DNA from: Youhaiella tibetensis | Lineage (GTDB): Bacteria; Pseudomonadota; Alphaproteobacteria; Rhizobiales; Devosiaceae | Assembly: GCF_008000755.1 (NCBI RefSeq) | Contig: NZ_CP041690.1 | Location: 496,001 to 560,000, forward strand | Direction: 5' to 3' | DNA length: 64,000 bases | Part shown: piece by piece, positions 51,883 through 61,780 of the stretch | Position numbering within the stretch: the first letter of the stretch is position 1 | Layout of the letters: the number at the start of each line of letters is the position of its first letter | The notes under the pieces: generated by a model | Database searches by the model: none | Seen by the model: only the letters and a program-made list of their open reading frames with translations | Told to the model about the DNA's origin: nothing | Made by a program: the position numbers and the translations under genes

Positions 51883-53175
51883 TTAAACCGGCGGCGTGCC
51901 GTTGAGGGCCAGCACGTGGCCGGCCAGATGCAGTGAGCCGCAGATCACCACCCGCGCATTCTTGATCTCGGCGGCCGCCTCGAGCGCCGCCTTGACCCCG
52001 CGCTTGGGGCTGGCCTTGAGCCCGAGGCTCCGGGCCAGGTCCGCCAGCGTCGAGGCTTTCCAGGCGGCTCGGTCGCCGGGGATCGGAACGGTGAACACCG
52101 CCACCGGCGTATCGCCGAAATGCCTGAGGTAGCCCGCCGCGTCCTTGTTGGCAAAGGTGCCCATGATCAGCACCAGCGGCCTCGGGTTGCGCGCATCCAT
52201 GGCGCGCAGTGAATCGGCGAGTACACCGCCGCCCGCCTCGTTGTGCCCGCCATCGAGCCAGAGCTCCTGGCCCGGCGAGAGCGGGGCGGAGAGCTTGCCC
52301 TTGACTGGAGCGAGCCGCGCCGGCCAGTCCACGCTCTTTAGGCACTCGGCGACATCGGCATCACTGACCGGCAGGCCGAAATGACGGGCTGCCGCGATGG
52401 CGACGGCGGCGTTGCCGATCTGGTGGGTGCCGGCCAGACGGGGCAGGGGCAGGTCGAGAAGGCCGCTTTCATCCTGGTAGACGAGCCGCCCGTTCTGTTC
52501 GAACCCGTCGAAATCCTGGCCGGCGACAAAGGGCGTGACCCCGAGCTTTCGGGCTTCCGCCTCGATTGCGGCGAGTCCGGCATCGGTCTGCCGGGCGATC
52601 ACGGCCCTGGCCCCGCGCTTGAGGATGCCGGCCTTTTCCCTGGCGATGCCGGCGACCTCCGGGCCAAGGTACTCGACATGGTCCACCGAGACGGGCGTGA
52701 TAATGGTGCCCAGTGGGTGGTCGATGACATTGGTGGCGTCGTAGCGGCCGCCCATGCCCACCTCGAGCAGCAGGTAGTCGGCGGGCTCTTCGGCGAAGAG
52801 ATAGAGCGCCGCGGCGGTGGTGATCTCGAAATAGGTGATCGCCTCGCCCTTGTTGACGCGCTCGCAATGTTCGAGTGCCGCGTTGAGGCGGCGATTGGAG
52901 ACGAGCTTGCCGGCCAGCCGGATGCGCTCGCGGAAATGCACCAGATGCGGGGAGGTATAGACATGCACCTTCTTGCCCGAGGCTTCGAGCATGGCGCGCA
53001 GGGTCGCCACGGTCGAGCCCTTGCCGTTGGTGCCCGCCACATGGATCACCGGCGGCAGCCTGTCCTGCGGACGGCCGAGATCCTCGAGCAGCCGCAGGAT
53101 GCGGTCCAGCGTCAGGTCGATGAGCTTGGGATGGAGCGCCAGGAGGCGCGAGAGAATGGCGTCGGTGCGGGACAA
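51883..53175 (-). CDS. folC: Dihydrofolate synthase / folylpolyglutamate synthase
   Basis: The 430-residue Mur-ligase-fold enzyme adds glutamate to dihydropteroate and folates with ATP. Motifs are HVAGTNGKGSTVATLRAML (P-loop), SPHLVHFRERIRL, LLEVGMGGRYDATNVI and LDGGHNEAGG, the last being the ligase His. The length is normal. In many relatives accD lies beside it; here no accD is present and the upstream gene on the strand is recR. Confidence 0.95.
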   Translation of the reverse strand: MSRTDAILSRLLALHPKLIDLTLDRILRLLEDLGRPQDRLPPVIHVAGTNGKGSTVATLRAMLEASGKKVHVYTSPHLVHFRERIRLAGKLVSNRRLNAALEHCERVNKGEAITYFEITTAAALYLFAEEPADYLLLEVGMGGRYDATNVIDHPLGTIITPVSVDHVEYLGPEVAGIAREKAGILKRGARAVIARQTDAGLAAIEAEARKLGVTPFVAGQDFDGFEQNGRLVYQDESGLLDLPLPRLAGTHQIGNAAVAIAAARHFGLPVSDADVAECLKSVDWPARLAPVKGKLSAPLSPGQELWLDGGHNEAGGGVLADSLRAMDARNPRPLVLIMGTFANKDAAGYLRHFGDTPVAVFTVPIPGDRAAWKASTLADLARSLGLKASPKRGVKAALEAAAEIKNARVVICGSLHLAGHVLALNGTPPV

Positions 53176-53362
53176 GGAGGGCTCCCGGGAATCAGGGACT
53201 TGGAAAATAGGCCATTGGCCGATGCGGGGCTACTGGGCAGAAGGGAGGGTGTCGCTCCAATGTGTCTTATCCGGCGAAGGCCGGGTCACATCGCAGTTTC
53301 GAGGCGCTCGCAGCAATCACGGGGCCCCGGACGCGACGAGGGGAACGAAGGCCGTGGGGCCG

Positions 53363-53965
53363 CTAGATCGCCGTGCGCGCTTTCAGCGCCTGGCTGAGCG
53401 TGCCCTCGTCCAGATAGTCGAGCTCCCCGCCCACCGGCACGCCATGGGCGAGGCGGGTCACCTTGACGCCGGACCCGGCCAGCCGGTCGGTGATATAGTG
53501 CGCCGTCGTCTGGCCTTCGACCGTAGCGTTGACCGCCAGCACGATTTCGGAGAACTCGGGCGCACGCCGGACGAGGGCATCGATCGAAAGATCCTCCGGG
53601 CCCACGCCATCGAGCGGGGACAGCACACCGCCCAGCACGTGATACTTGACCATGCCAACCCCGGCGCGTTCGAGCGCCCAGAGGTCCGAGACGTCTTCGA
53701 CCACGATCAGCAACCCGCCCTCGGCGCGGCGCGGATCGGCGCAGATGCCGCAGGGCGAGCGCGTATCGATATTGCCGCACACCTCGCACACCCGCACCGC
53801 ATCGACGGCCCGGTCCAGTGCCGCCGACAGCGGCACCATGAGGGCTTCCTTCTTCTTGATGAGCTGCAGCACCGCCCGTCGCGCCGAGCGCGGGCCGAGG
53901 CCCGGCAGGCGCGCCATGAGCTGGATGAGCTGCTCGATCTCGGGACCGCCCGAAGTGGCCATCAA
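53363..53965 (-). CDS. recR: Recombination mediator RecR
   Basis: The 200-residue DNA-clamp protein of the RecFOR pathway has a helix-hairpin-helix [19 protein letters not shown] and a four-Cys zinc finger [16 protein letters not shown]. Its Toprim domain ([20 protein letters not shown]) and the C-terminal [26 protein letters not shown] are complete. It follows ybaB after 4 bases in the common dnaX-ybaB-recR operon. Confidence 0.97.
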   Translation of the reverse strand: MMATSGGPEIEQLIQLMARLPGLGPRSARRAVLQLIKKKEALMVPLSAALDRAVDAVRVCEVCGNIDTRSPCGICADPRRAEGGLLIVVEDVSDLWALERAGVGMVKYHVLGGVLSPLDGVGPEDLSIDALVRRAPEFSEIVLAVNATVEGQTTAHYITDRLAGSGVKVTRLAHGVPVGGELDYLDEGTLSQALKARTAI

Positions 53966-53969
53966 ATCC

Positions 53970-54296
53970 TCAGAACGGGAACTTCATGCCCGGAGGCAGC
54001 GGCAGACCGGCCGTGACTTCCTGCATGCGGCTGTTCATCTCGACCTCGGCCTTGCTCTTGGCATCGGCGTGGGCGGCCACGATCAGGTCCTCGAGGATCT
54101 CGCCCTCGTCGGCCTTGAGCAGGGACGGATCGATCTTGAGGCCCTTGAGCTCGCCCTTGCCCGAGAGCGAGACCTTGACCAGTCCCCCGCCCGACTGACC
54201 TTCCACGACCAGATTACCCAGCTCGGCCTGCATCTGCTGCATCTTGGCCTGCATTTCCTGGGCCTTCTTCATCATGTTCAGGAAGTCTGCCATCAA
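53970..54296 (-). CDS. ybaB: YbaB/EbfC nucleoid-associated protein
   Basis: The 108-residue DNA-binding protein begins [28 protein letters not shown] and continues [30 protein letters not shown], which are the family hallmarks. It forms dimers that bind DNA without strong specificity and often aids recombination functions encoded next to it. It overlaps the dnaX stop by 4 bases. Confidence 0.95.
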   Translation of the reverse strand: MMADFLNMMKKAQEMQAKMQQMQAELGNLVVEGQSGGGLVKVSLSGKGELKGLKIDPSLLKADEGEILEDLIVAAHADAKSKAEVEMNSRMQEVTAGLPLPPGMKFPF

Positions 54297-56032
54297 TCGT
54301 CCTCGTCGGGTTCGGGTAGGGGATGTTCGGTTATGCCAAGCGGTATTTCGTCACGAACCTGGACGTTGACAACCTTGGCGCCCGGAAATGTTTCGAGAAT
54401 GGCCTGAACCAGCGGGTCGTCATGGGCGTCGGCCACCTGCCGGGCGCGACGCTCCTCGCGCTCCTGGCGAATGGTGAGCCCCTCGACCTTGCTGGTGGAA
54501 ACCGTCACGAGCCAGGGCTTGCCCGTCCAGGTCTTGAGCCGGGCGGCCAGCGTCTGCACGACGGTGGGGTTGGCTGTTTCGGTGAGCGCGATCTCGATGC
54601 GGCCCTCGTTGAACGAGACCGGTCGCATGTCGCTTTCAAGCGCATGCTTGAGGAGAATGTCGCGCTTCTCGCCGGCCAGCGCCACCAGTTCCGCATAGCT
54701 GCGCGGATTAGGCATCGCCGGCGCGGCCACCGCCTGGGGAACGTTGTCGTAGACCGGGGCGGGGTTCTCGTAGTTCGGCGCCGGGCTCTCCACACGCAGC
54801 GCCTGCGCCCCGCCGCCATTGCCGCCGCCGCGTGGCAGCGAAGGAGGCGCTGAGGGTGCCGAAGCCATGGGCTGGCGCGCCAGCTTGCTCAGCAGCTCGT
54901 CGGGCGAGGGCAGGTCGGCCGCGTAGGCCAGCCGCACGAGCACCATCTCGGCGGCCTGGAGCGCATTGCCGGCCTTGGAGACCTCCTCGTAACCCTTGAA
55001 GAGAATCTGCCAGGCGCGCGTCAGCGCCCGCATGCCGAGCTTTCCGGCGAGCTCGGAGCCGCGCTTGCGCTCGTCGGGCGTCAGCGACACGTCGTCGGCC
55101 GCCGCCGGCACGATCTTGATGCGGGTCACCAGGTGCGTGAAATCGGCGAGGTCGGTGACGATCGTCTGCGGATCGGCGCCGGCATTGTAGAGCGCCTTGA
55201 CCGCTTCCAGCGCCTCGGCGATGCGGCCGGCCATGAGGTCTTCGAACAGGTCGATGGTCTTGGCACGATCGCCCAGCCCCAGCATGGCCTTGACCGTGTC
55301 CGCCGTCACCTTGCCGTCGCCATGGGCGATGCCCTGGTCGAGCAGGGACAGGCAGTCGCGCGCCGAGCCTTCGCCGGCACGCACGATCATGGCCAGCGCG
55401 TCCTCCTCGAACGGCACGCCTTCCTTTTCGAGGATGCCGGCAAGATAGGGCGTCATGACCTCGGGCGGAATGCGCCGCAGGTCGAACCGCATGCACCGCG
55501 ACAGGATCGTCACCGGCACCTTGCGGATTTCGGTGGTCGCGAAGATGAACTTCACATAGGGCGGCGGCTCTTCGAGCGTCTTGAGCAGCCCGTTGAAGGC
55601 CGCGGTCGAGAGCATGTGCACTTCGTCGATGATATAGACCTTGTAGGGCGCCGAAACCGGGCCGTACTTCACCGAGTCGATGATCTCGCGAATATCGTTG
55701 ATCGAGGTATTGGAGGCGGCGTCCATCTCGACGACGTCCACATGCCGCCCCTCGATGATGGCGCGGTCATGCACGCCCTCGCGATCGAGATCGAGCGTGG
55801 GGTGCCGGCCGGTCTCGTCTTCATAGTTGAAGGCGCGCGCCAGGATGCGGGCGGTCGTCGTCTTGCCCACGCCGCGCACGCCGGTGAGGATGAAGGCGTG
55901 GTGGATGCGGTTGGACTTGAAGGCGTTGCCCAGCGTCTGGACCATCGCGTCCTGGCCGATGAGCGTGGAAAAGCTCGACGGTCGGTACTTGCGTGCCAGA
56001 ACGAGATAGGGGGATGAATCTGTGGTCGCCAT
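54293..56032 (-). CDS. dnaX: DNA polymerase III subunit gamma/tau
   Basis: The 579-residue clamp-loader ATPase has Walker [19 protein letters not shown], then [22 protein letters not shown] and the sensor [17 protein letters not shown]-like region. The zinc-binding cysteines that follow Walker A in E. coli are absent; this stretch reads [23 protein letters not shown]. The C-terminal third is Pro/Gly-rich and then holds a tau-like region ([24 protein letters not shown]). SRP RNA lies just upstream. Confidence 0.95.
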   Translation of the reverse strand: MATTDSSPYLVLARKYRPSSFSTLIGQDAMVQTLGNAFKSNRIHHAFILTGVRGVGKTTTARILARAFNYEDETGRHPTLDLDREGVHDRAIIEGRHVDVVEMDAASNTSINDIREIIDSVKYGPVSAPYKVYIIDEVHMLSTAAFNGLLKTLEEPPPYVKFIFATTEIRKVPVTILSRCMRFDLRRIPPEVMTPYLAGILEKEGVPFEEDALAMIVRAGEGSARDCLSLLDQGIAHGDGKVTADTVKAMLGLGDRAKTIDLFEDLMAGRIAEALEAVKALYNAGADPQTIVTDLADFTHLVTRIKIVPAAADDVSLTPDERKRGSELAGKLGMRALTRAWQILFKGYEEVSKAGNALQAAEMVLVRLAYAADLPSPDELLSKLARQPMASAPSAPPSLPRGGGNGGGAQALRVESPAPNYENPAPVYDNVPQAVAAPAMPNPRSYAELVALAGEKRDILLKHALESDMRPVSFNEGRIEIALTETANPTVVQTLAARLKTWTGKPWLVTVSTSKVEGLTIRQEREERRARQVADAHDDPLVQAILETFPGAKVVNVQVRDEIPLGITEHPLPEPDEDD

Positions 56033-56098
56033 GCCCAGCCGTTAAACCGTAATCCAGGGGAAATTGCCAGTGGCCTTAGCCGACTATGGGGCATGAGT

Positions 56099-56191
56099 AG
56101 GAGGCTGGCAACGACCCGTGAAGGTCTCGTTGGGGCTGCTTCCTTCCGGACCTGACCCGGTTGGCGAGGAACACGTCCGCGCCAACCTCCC
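56099..56191 (-). ncRNA. ffs: Signal recognition particle RNA (4.5S, small bacterial type)
   Basis: On the minus strand, the universally conserved core GGTCAGGTCCGGAAGGAAGCAGCC in sequence order is present at about 56130-56155. The 5' end GGGAGGTTGGCG pairs with the 3' end TGCCAGCCTCC, giving the long hairpin of about 93 nucleotides. It binds Ffh to target membrane proteins. Its place upstream of dnaX is normal for Alphaproteobacteria. Ends are judged from pairing, so each may be off by a few bases. Confidence 0.92.
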
Positions 56192-56231
56192 GATGGCCTA
56201 TATGGAAGAGGATTGGGGCAAAGGCAAGACC

Positions 56232-56759
56232 CTAGGCCGAACCAATCCGGCCGAGGAGGCTCTGCAGCCGGCTCTCGATGCTTTCGGGTTCCAGATAGAA
56301 GAGCTCGAACCCCTGCTCGCGATAGACCGCCTCGTGCATGGCTTCGAAGGCGCGCGCCTCCTCCAGGCTGATGCGCCGTGCCTCTGTGTGGGTTATGAAG
56401 CCGAGGAGGCGCGGAAAGAACACCAGAGGCTCGAACTGCGCCCTGGCCTCTTCGACCGCCTCCGCTAGCGCCACCGAGACCGGGTGCCCAAGCCAGCGCG
56501 CCAGTGCCAGCGTGCAAATGGCCGACCGATCATGGAACTGCGTGTCCCCGCCGGCGCGCGCAAGCCGCTGGCGCTGCAGCCGCGCGATCCTGGCGGTGAA
56601 GTCCTGCTCCGTCCAGGGTTCGGCGATTCCCTGGGCCTGATCGAGGGCGATGAGATCGGTCGCCGCTTCGTTGACCACGTCGTGCCCTTGCCATTCGAGG
56701 GCGCGGATGAGCACGGTCTTGCCGGCGCCCGGAGCGCCGGTAAGGATGTATTTGGGCAT
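56232..56759 (-). CDS. P-loop ATP/GTP-binding protein, AAA_28 type
   Basis: The 175-residue protein begins MPKYILTGAPGAGKTVLIRALEWQGHDVVNEAATDLIALDQAQG, with a complete Walker A. The segment FHDRSAICTLALARWLG and the later EAHRISLEEARAFEAMHEAVYREQGF-like region (TEARRISLEEARAFE) fit the AAA_28 family, nucleoside-kinase-like proteins with no proven substrate. It follows the engB group on the same strand with a 139-base gap. Confidence 0.85.
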   Translation of the reverse strand: MPKYILTGAPGAGKTVLIRALEWQGHDVVNEAATDLIALDQAQGIAEPWTEQDFTARIARLQRQRLARAGGDTQFHDRSAICTLALARWLGHPVSVALAEAVEEARAQFEPLVFFPRLLGFITHTEARRISLEEARAFEAMHEAVYREQGFELFYLEPESIESRLQSLLGRIGSA

Positions 56760-56898
56760 GGAACTCTCCCTTGGTGCCCTGATGATCGAGGTGGAAAACG
56801 GCGAGGGCGGCTGAGCCGCGCTATAGCACGGCTTTCCAGCCCTCTGGTCAGTCAGCGGGGGAAGGAGATCGGGGAGGGGTGGCGCTCGTTGCGGGCGC

Positions 56899-57546
56899 CT
56901 AGCTTTCCAGGAGCGCTGCGATCTCGGTGCGCAGGAGCTGGATACCGTCGCCCTTCTGGGACGAGGTGATGATGAGCTCGGGGTGCGCGGCGGGGCGCTT
57001 GGCGATCGCGGCCTTGGTGGCGGCGATGTTCTTCTCGAGCTCCCGGGCGGTAAGCTTGTCCGCCTTGGTCAGCACAACCTGATAGCTCACCGCGGCGCGG
57101 TCAAGCTCGTTCATGACGGTGAGGTCGTGGGCCTTGGGGCCGTGACGGGAATCGACCAGCACATAGACGCGCCGCAGCGTGGCGCGCCCGGTGAGATAGG
57201 CGTGGATCAGCCGCGTCCAGGCAGCGACCTTGTCCTTGGGCGCCTGGGCGAAACCGTAGCCGGGCATATCCACGATACGTAGCGGCTTGTCGGTCGATTC
57301 GAAGATGTTGAGTTCCTGCGTGCGACCCGGCGTGTTGGACGTCCGGGCCAGCGCCGAGGTGCCGGCAAGCGCGTTGATCAGGGAAGACTTGCCCACGTTC
57401 GAGCGACCCGCAAAGGCGATCTCGACGCGATCCATCTCCGGCAGGTCGGCGATGCGCACCGCGCCTTTGACGAAAGTGAAAGGCCGGGCGAACAGCAGTC
57501 GCCCGGTCTCGATGGTTTCCGGTGGGAAGTCGGAGAGCTCAGCCAA
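56899..57546 (-). CDS. engB: Ribosome biogenesis GTPase EngB (YihA/YsxC)
   Basis: The 215-residue GTPase is needed for assembly of the 50S subunit. G-motifs: G1 [17 protein letters not shown]2 [12 protein letters not shown]3 [12 protein letters not shown] and G4 TKADK. The N-terminal [29 protein letters not shown] is standard. It is seven bases downstream of yidC, in the normal rpmH-rnpA-yidC-engB order. Confidence 0.97.
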   Translation of the reverse strand: MAELSDFPPETIETGRLLFARPFTFVKGAVRIADLPEMDRVEIAFAGRSNVGKSSLINALAGTSALARTSNTPGRTQELNIFESTDKPLRIVDMPGYGFAQAPKDKVAAWTRLIHAYLTGRATLRRVYVLVDSRHGPKAHDLTVMNELDRAAVSYQVVLTKADKLTARELEKNIAATKAAIAKRPAAHPELIITSSQKGDGIQLLRTEIAALLES

Positions 57547-57553
57547 TTCGGCC

Positions 57554-59395
57554 TCAACTCTTCTCGTTGGCGGGCTTGCGCTTGAACGTCGACATGATGT
57601 TGCCGAGCAGGTTCACCTCGGCGCCATGGCGCTTCATGATGAACCATTGCTGGGTGACCGAGAGCGTGTTGTTCCACGCCCAGTAGATCACCAGGCCCGC
57701 CGGGAACGTGCCGAGCATGAAGGTGAAGATCACCGGCATCCAGTTGAAGATCATCGCCTGCGTCGGATCGGGCGGCGGCGGGTTGAGCTTCATCTGCACC
57801 CACATGGTGATGCCCATGATGACCGGCCAGATGCCCAGGTGCAGGAACGAGCCCAGGAGCGGCAGCGCGGTCGGGTCCCATGGGATGAGGCCGAACAGGG
57901 TGAAGATATTGGTGGGGTCGGGCGCCGAGAGGTCGCGAATCCAGCCGAAGAACGGGGCATGGCGCATCTCGAGCGAGATGAAGATAACCGTATAGAGCGA
58001 GAAGAAGACCGGGATCTGGATCAGGATCGGCCAGCAGCCCGAGAGCGGGTTGATCTTCTCTTTCTTGTAGAGCTCCATCATCGCCTGCTGCTGCTGCACG
58101 CGATCGTCCTTGAAGCGCTCCTGGATCGCCTTCATCTCCGGCTGCACGCGCCGCATCGCCGCCATCGAGGCGTAGGAGCGGTTGGCCAGCGGGAAGAACA
58201 GCGCCTTGACGATGACCGTCACGGCCAGGATCGCCAGGCCGAAATTGCCGATGATCTGGTAGAGGAAGCGCAGCAGGTAGAACATCGGCTTGGTCAGGAA
58301 GTGGAACCAGCCCCAGTCGATGAGCAGTTCGAGCCGGTCGAACTTGTAGGTGGATTCGTAGTTGGCGATGACCGCCTCTTCCTTGGCGCCGGCGAACACG
58401 AACGACTTGTCGCTGGCCGTGGCGCCGGGCGCGATGACCTCGGGCTGCTGGTCCACGAAGCTCGTCTGGTAGATGTCCAGGTTCCCCGGGTTGGTCCAGG
58501 AGAAGCGCGCGCTGATGGGCGTGGTGATATCGGGCATGACCACGGTCGCCCAGTACTTGTCACCGAAGCCGAGCCAGCCACCGGTCGCCGAAGCGTCGAT
58601 CTGCTGCTCGTGCTGCATGTCCGAGTACTTCTTGGAGATGAGGTTGTAGGACCCCAGGACTCCGTAAGGACCCTCGTGCTGGATGAAGAAGTTCTGAACC
58701 TTAGGCGTGCCGTGCCGCGCCACGCGCGAGAACGGGAAGAGCGTCACCGGCGTCGTGCCGTGGTTCTCCACGGTCTGGGTGACGGTAAAGAGATAACGCT
58801 CGTCCACCGCGAAGGTGCGGCGGAAGGTGAGACCTTCGCCATTGTCCCACTTGATGGTGAGCGGAGTCTTCTCGGTGAGCGTGGCCGCATCGCCTTCCAC
58901 GGTCCAGACCGAGGAGGCATCGGGAACCTTGACGCTCCCCGCAGTCTGGGGAACCCAGCCCTGCTCGACGAAATAGGCATGCTCGACCCCTGCCGGGGTG
59001 AGGAGCGTGATGATCGGGCTGTTGGGGTCGACCGTCTCGCGGTAATTCTTGAGGTGCAGGTCGTCCAGGCGCCCGCCAGTGAGGTTGACCGAGCCTTCGA
59101 GCGACGCGGTCTCAATCTTGGCGCGCTGCGTGGCAGCGATGGCCGCGTCACGCGTCGCGAACGTGGTGCCCACTGCGTTGTCCGTTGCCGTGGGCGTCGT
59201 GCCCGGCGTGGCGTTGGCGGCGTTGCCATTCGGATGCGCCAGCCCGGGGTCGGCCTGCTTGGCCTGCTGGGCGGCGATTTCGGCCTGGCGCTGGGCGCGC
59301 TCGAGCTGGGGGCCGGCCACGAAGTATTGCCACCCGAAGAGGACAACCACGCTCAGGACGATGGCCAGGATCACGTTGCGATTATTTTCGAACAT
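57554..59395 (-). CDS. yidC: Membrane protein insertase YidC
   Basis: The 613-residue insertase has an N-terminal membrane anchor ([20 protein letters not shown]), a periplasmic domain to about residue 370 ([34 protein letters not shown]) and a conserved five-helix core. The core holds [37 protein letters not shown] and [22 protein letters not shown]-like ([10 protein letters not shown]). It inserts and folds inner-membrane proteins with or without SecYEG. Its start overlaps the rnpA stop by one base. Confidence 0.97.
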   Translation of the reverse strand: MFENNRNVILAIVLSVVVLFGWQYFVAGPQLERAQRQAEIAAQQAKQADPGLAHPNGNAANATPGTTPTATDNAVGTTFATRDAAIAATQRAKIETASLEGSVNLTGGRLDDLHLKNYRETVDPNSPIITLLTPAGVEHAYFVEQGWVPQTAGSVKVPDASSVWTVEGDAATLTEKTPLTIKWDNGEGLTFRRTFAVDERYLFTVTQTVENHGTTPVTLFPFSRVARHGTPKVQNFFIQHEGPYGVLGSYNLISKKYSDMQHEQQIDASATGGWLGFGDKYWATVVMPDITTPISARFSWTNPGNLDIYQTSFVDQQPEVIAPGATASDKSFVFAGAKEEAVIANYESTYKFDRLELLIDWGWFHFLTKPMFYLLRFLYQIIGNFGLAILAVTVIVKALFFPLANRSYASMAAMRRVQPEMKAIQERFKDDRVQQQQAMMELYKKEKINPLSGCWPILIQIPVFFSLYTVIFISLEMRHAPFFGWIRDLSAPDPTNIFTLFGLIPWDPTALPLLGSFLHLGIWPVIMGITMWVQMKLNPPPPDPTQAMIFNWMPVIFTFMLGTFPAGLVIYWAWNNTLSVTQQWFIMKRHGAEVNLLGNIMSTFKRKPANEKS

Positions 59396-59799
59396 TATCT
59401 CGAATTCCGAAGGCCACCGGCCTTGTTGGGTCGCGCCTTGTCGGCATGCACTTTGATAAGGAGGGCGGAGAGGTCCTGGACCATCTGCCCGAACGGCTCG
59501 CTCAGCGCTTCGCGGCGGCCTACTAGCACATAGTCGTGTTGCGGCTGGAAGTCACCAGCGGAGGCTCTAACAACTTCTCGAAGTCGGCGCTTGATGCGAT
59601 TGCGCTCGGGGGAGTTGCCGACCTTCTTGGTCACGGTGAACCCCACGCCCGGCGCCATGTCGTCGCTGGCGATCGCCTGCAACGCAAAAGCACGGCGCCC
59701 GGCGCGATTGCCCCGGGCTGCCCGTAAAAATTGGGAGCGTTTGTTGAGCCGGCGCAAGGAGAGTCCGGCCTCAGACTTGGCCGTGTCCGGCCCGGTCAT
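59395..59799 (-). CDS. rnpA: Ribonuclease P protein component
   Basis: The 134-residue basic protein helps the RNase P RNA to process tRNA 5' ends. It begins LSLRRLNKRSQFLRAARGNRAG, and the RNR signature SPERNRIKRRLREVVR is exact. GVGFTVTKKVGNSPERN is the characteristic central strand. It begins two bases after the rpmH stop. The 3' stop overlaps yidC (TAATG). Confidence 0.95.
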   Translation of the reverse strand: MTGPDTAKSEAGLSLRRLNKRSQFLRAARGNRAGRRAFALQAIASDDMAPGVGFTVTKKVGNSPERNRIKRRLREVVRASAGDFQPQHDYVLVGRREALSEPFGQMVQDLSALLIKVHADKARPNKAGGLRNSR

Positions 59800-59801
59800 G
59801 C

Positions 59802-59936
59802 TTAGGCCGACAGCTTCTTGCGGCCTTCGGCGCGGCGCATGTTCAGGATCTTGCGGCCATTCTTGGTGGCCATGCGGGCGCGGAAGCCGTGGCGGCGCTT
59901 ACGCACAAGCTTGCTCGGCTGATAAGTACGTTTCAT
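59802..59936 (-). CDS. rpmH: 50S ribosomal protein L34
   Basis: The 44-residue protein reads [18 protein letters not shown], then [26 protein letters not shown], an exact match to the family pattern. It leads the rpmH-rnpA-yidC-engB unit. Confidence 0.98.
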   Translation of the reverse strand: MKRTYQPSKLVRKRRHGFRARMATKNGRKILNMRRAEGRKKLSA

Positions 59937-60319
59937 GTCGTCAGACCACGCCGGGCGCGGTTCCTCTAATATTCAGGTGCGCAAGAAAAACGCCACAATC
60001 CCGGAAAACTCCGGGTAGCGGCAGGTTGGCCGGGCTTATAGGAAAAACTCCGGGCCAAGTCAACGCGGGGCGCGCCGGATTCTGGCGCCAGTTTACCGCA
60101 CCATGTCGCGACCCCCGGCAACCGGAGGGCGCCAGCGCCTCGCACCCTGTGTCTGGATAGGCGTTTGCGGGGTCCATTGGAAGGGGGCTCGCGCCCGGGC
60201 ATTGCCGGAGAGGCCTTGTTTGCAGTGGCAAATTCGGGATCCGCCAATGGCTCGGGCGCCGCCCTTGTGCTAAGCCTGCCGCCAACGCCCCGCCACGACT
60301 TTTCTTTCAAAAGGTTTCC
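59937..60319. other. Gene-free divergent intergenic region
   Basis: The 383-base region carries the promoters of rpmH (minus) and the flavoprotein (plus). A near-duplicated phrase GAAAACTCCGGG / GAAAAACTCCGGG occurs at about 60006 and 60041. No open frame with a credible start and composition, and no tRNA or riboswitch, was recognised. Confidence 0.5.
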
Positions 60320-61753
60320 ATGGCCGACTTCGCGACCCCCGATCTTTGCATCATCGGCGGAGGCACTGCCGGTCTTGCGGCAGCAGAGGCCGCCCGAGCG
60401 CGCGGCGCGAGCGTCATCCTGATCGAGCGGGCTGCACTGGGCGGGGAGGGGCTTTATTCGGGCGGCGCTGCCGCCAGGGCGCTGTCGGCCTCGGCCGCGC
60501 GCGCCCACGCCATGCGCACCGCCGCGCCGTTCGGCGTTGCCGATGCCGAAGCCAAGGTGAGCTTCCGGCAGGTTCACGACCACGTCCAATCGGTCGTCGC
60601 CCGACTTTCGCCAGAAGCGACCGCCGAGCGCCTCGCCGCGCTGGGTGTCGATATCGTCGCCGCCGAGGGAGCATTCCTCGATTCCCGCACCCTCAAGGCC
60701 GGCGAGCGCCTCGTCCGCGCCACCACGTTCCTCATCGCCACCGGCAGCCGCACCCTCGTCCCCGACATCGCGGGGCTGGCCGACGTTCCCTTTTTCACCA
60801 CCGAAACCATCTTCGACAATACCCGCAAGCTCAGCCACCTGGTGATCGTGGGCGAAGGCCACGCCGCGCTCGAACTGGCGCAGGCCTATCGGCGCCTCGG
60901 CTCGGACGTGACAGTGCTTTCCCCCGCCGCGGCGTTGCCGGATGCCGATCCGGAACTTTCCGACCTCGCCCTGCGCCGGCTGCGCGAAGAGGGCGTGGCC
61001 ATCATCGAGCACGCTGGCATCTCCGTGCAGGCGCGCAGCCAGGGCATCGGCGTGGTTGTGCGGACCGGCGAGCGCGAGGATCGGCTCGACGCTTCCCATA
61101 TTCTGGTGGCCGGCAAGCGCCTGCCCAATCTGGATGGCCTCGGGCTGGAAAAGGCCCGCATCCGCCGCGACAAGGCCGATGCCACCCGTCTCGAGCTCAC
61201 CCCGGCGCTGCGGACGAGCAATCCGCGTGTCTTTGCCATTGGAGATGCGGCCGGGGGTCGCCAGTTCGGCCACGCGGCCAGCGAGCAGGCGCGGCTGGTC
61301 GTCGATCACGCCGTTTTTGGCCTGCCGGGCGCCTACCACCCCGAGGCGATTCCCCTGGTGGCCTTTACCGACCCCGAGATCGCCGAGGTCGGCATGACCG
61401 AGGCAGCCGCCAAGGCGCGGCTCAAGACGCGCTACCGCATCCTGCGCGCCTCGTTCACCGAAAGCCACCGCGCCCGCGCCGACCGCTGTGCCCATGGTCT
61501 GGTCAAGCTTGTCATCGCCTCGGATGGCCGCATTCTGGGTGCTGGCATCGTCGGGCCGGGCGCAGGCGAACTCATTGCCCTTTTTGCGTTGGCCATGGCC
61601 GGCAAACTCTCCGCCCGCGACCTGGCCACGTTCGTCGCGCCGTACCCGACCTATGCGGAAATCGCCAACCGGCTGGGCCGTGCCTACATCAAGGACGACA
61701 AGCCCAGCCCCTGGCTGCGGCGACGCGCAGCGTTCAAGCGCTTGTTACCGTAA
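60320..61753 (+). CDS. Flavoprotein of the disulfide-reductase fold lacking redox cysteines
   Basis: The 477-residue protein has an FAD site DLCIIGGGTAGLAAAEAARARGASVILIE, an NAD(P) site LVIVGEGHAALELAQAYRRLG, an FAD end VFAIGDAAGG and a dimerisation domain. In dihydrolipoamide dehydrogenase the redox motif is GG-x-C-L-N-x-G-C-I-P-S-K; here the aligned stretch is G41-GEGLYSGGAAAR, with G at both cysteine positions 44 and 49. The C-terminal His-Glu is also changed (APYPTYAEI). It cannot act as a disulfide reductase and may be an NAD(P)H oxidase- or transhydrogenase-like enzyme. Confidence 0.85.
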   Translation: MADFATPDLCIIGGGTAGLAAAEAARARGASVILIERAALGGEGLYSGGAAARALSASAARAHAMRTAAPFGVADAEAKVSFRQVHDHVQSVVARLSPEATAERLAALGVDIVAAEGAFLDSRTLKAGERLVRATTFLIATGSRTLVPDIAGLADVPFFTTETIFDNTRKLSHLVIVGEGHAALELAQAYRRLGSDVTVLSPAAALPDADPELSDLALRRLREEGVAIIEHAGISVQARSQGIGVVVRTGEREDRLDASHILVAGKRLPNLDGLGLEKARIRRDKADATRLELTPALRTSNPRVFAIGDAAGGRQFGHAASEQARLVVDHAVFGLPGAYHPEAIPLVAFTDPEIAEVGMTEAAAKARLKTRYRILRASFTESHRARADRCAHGLVKLVIASDGRILGAGIVGPGAGELIALFALAMAGKLSARDLATFVAPYPTYAEIANRLGRAYIKDDKPSPWLRRRAAFKRLLP

Positions 61754-61780
61754 GCGCGCTGCACTACATAATACATTGAA

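Noticed and set aside
57287-59533. 748-codon plus-strand frame opposite yidC
   Set aside because: It is antisense to yidC and engB, and Arg/His/Asp-rich with no family pattern.
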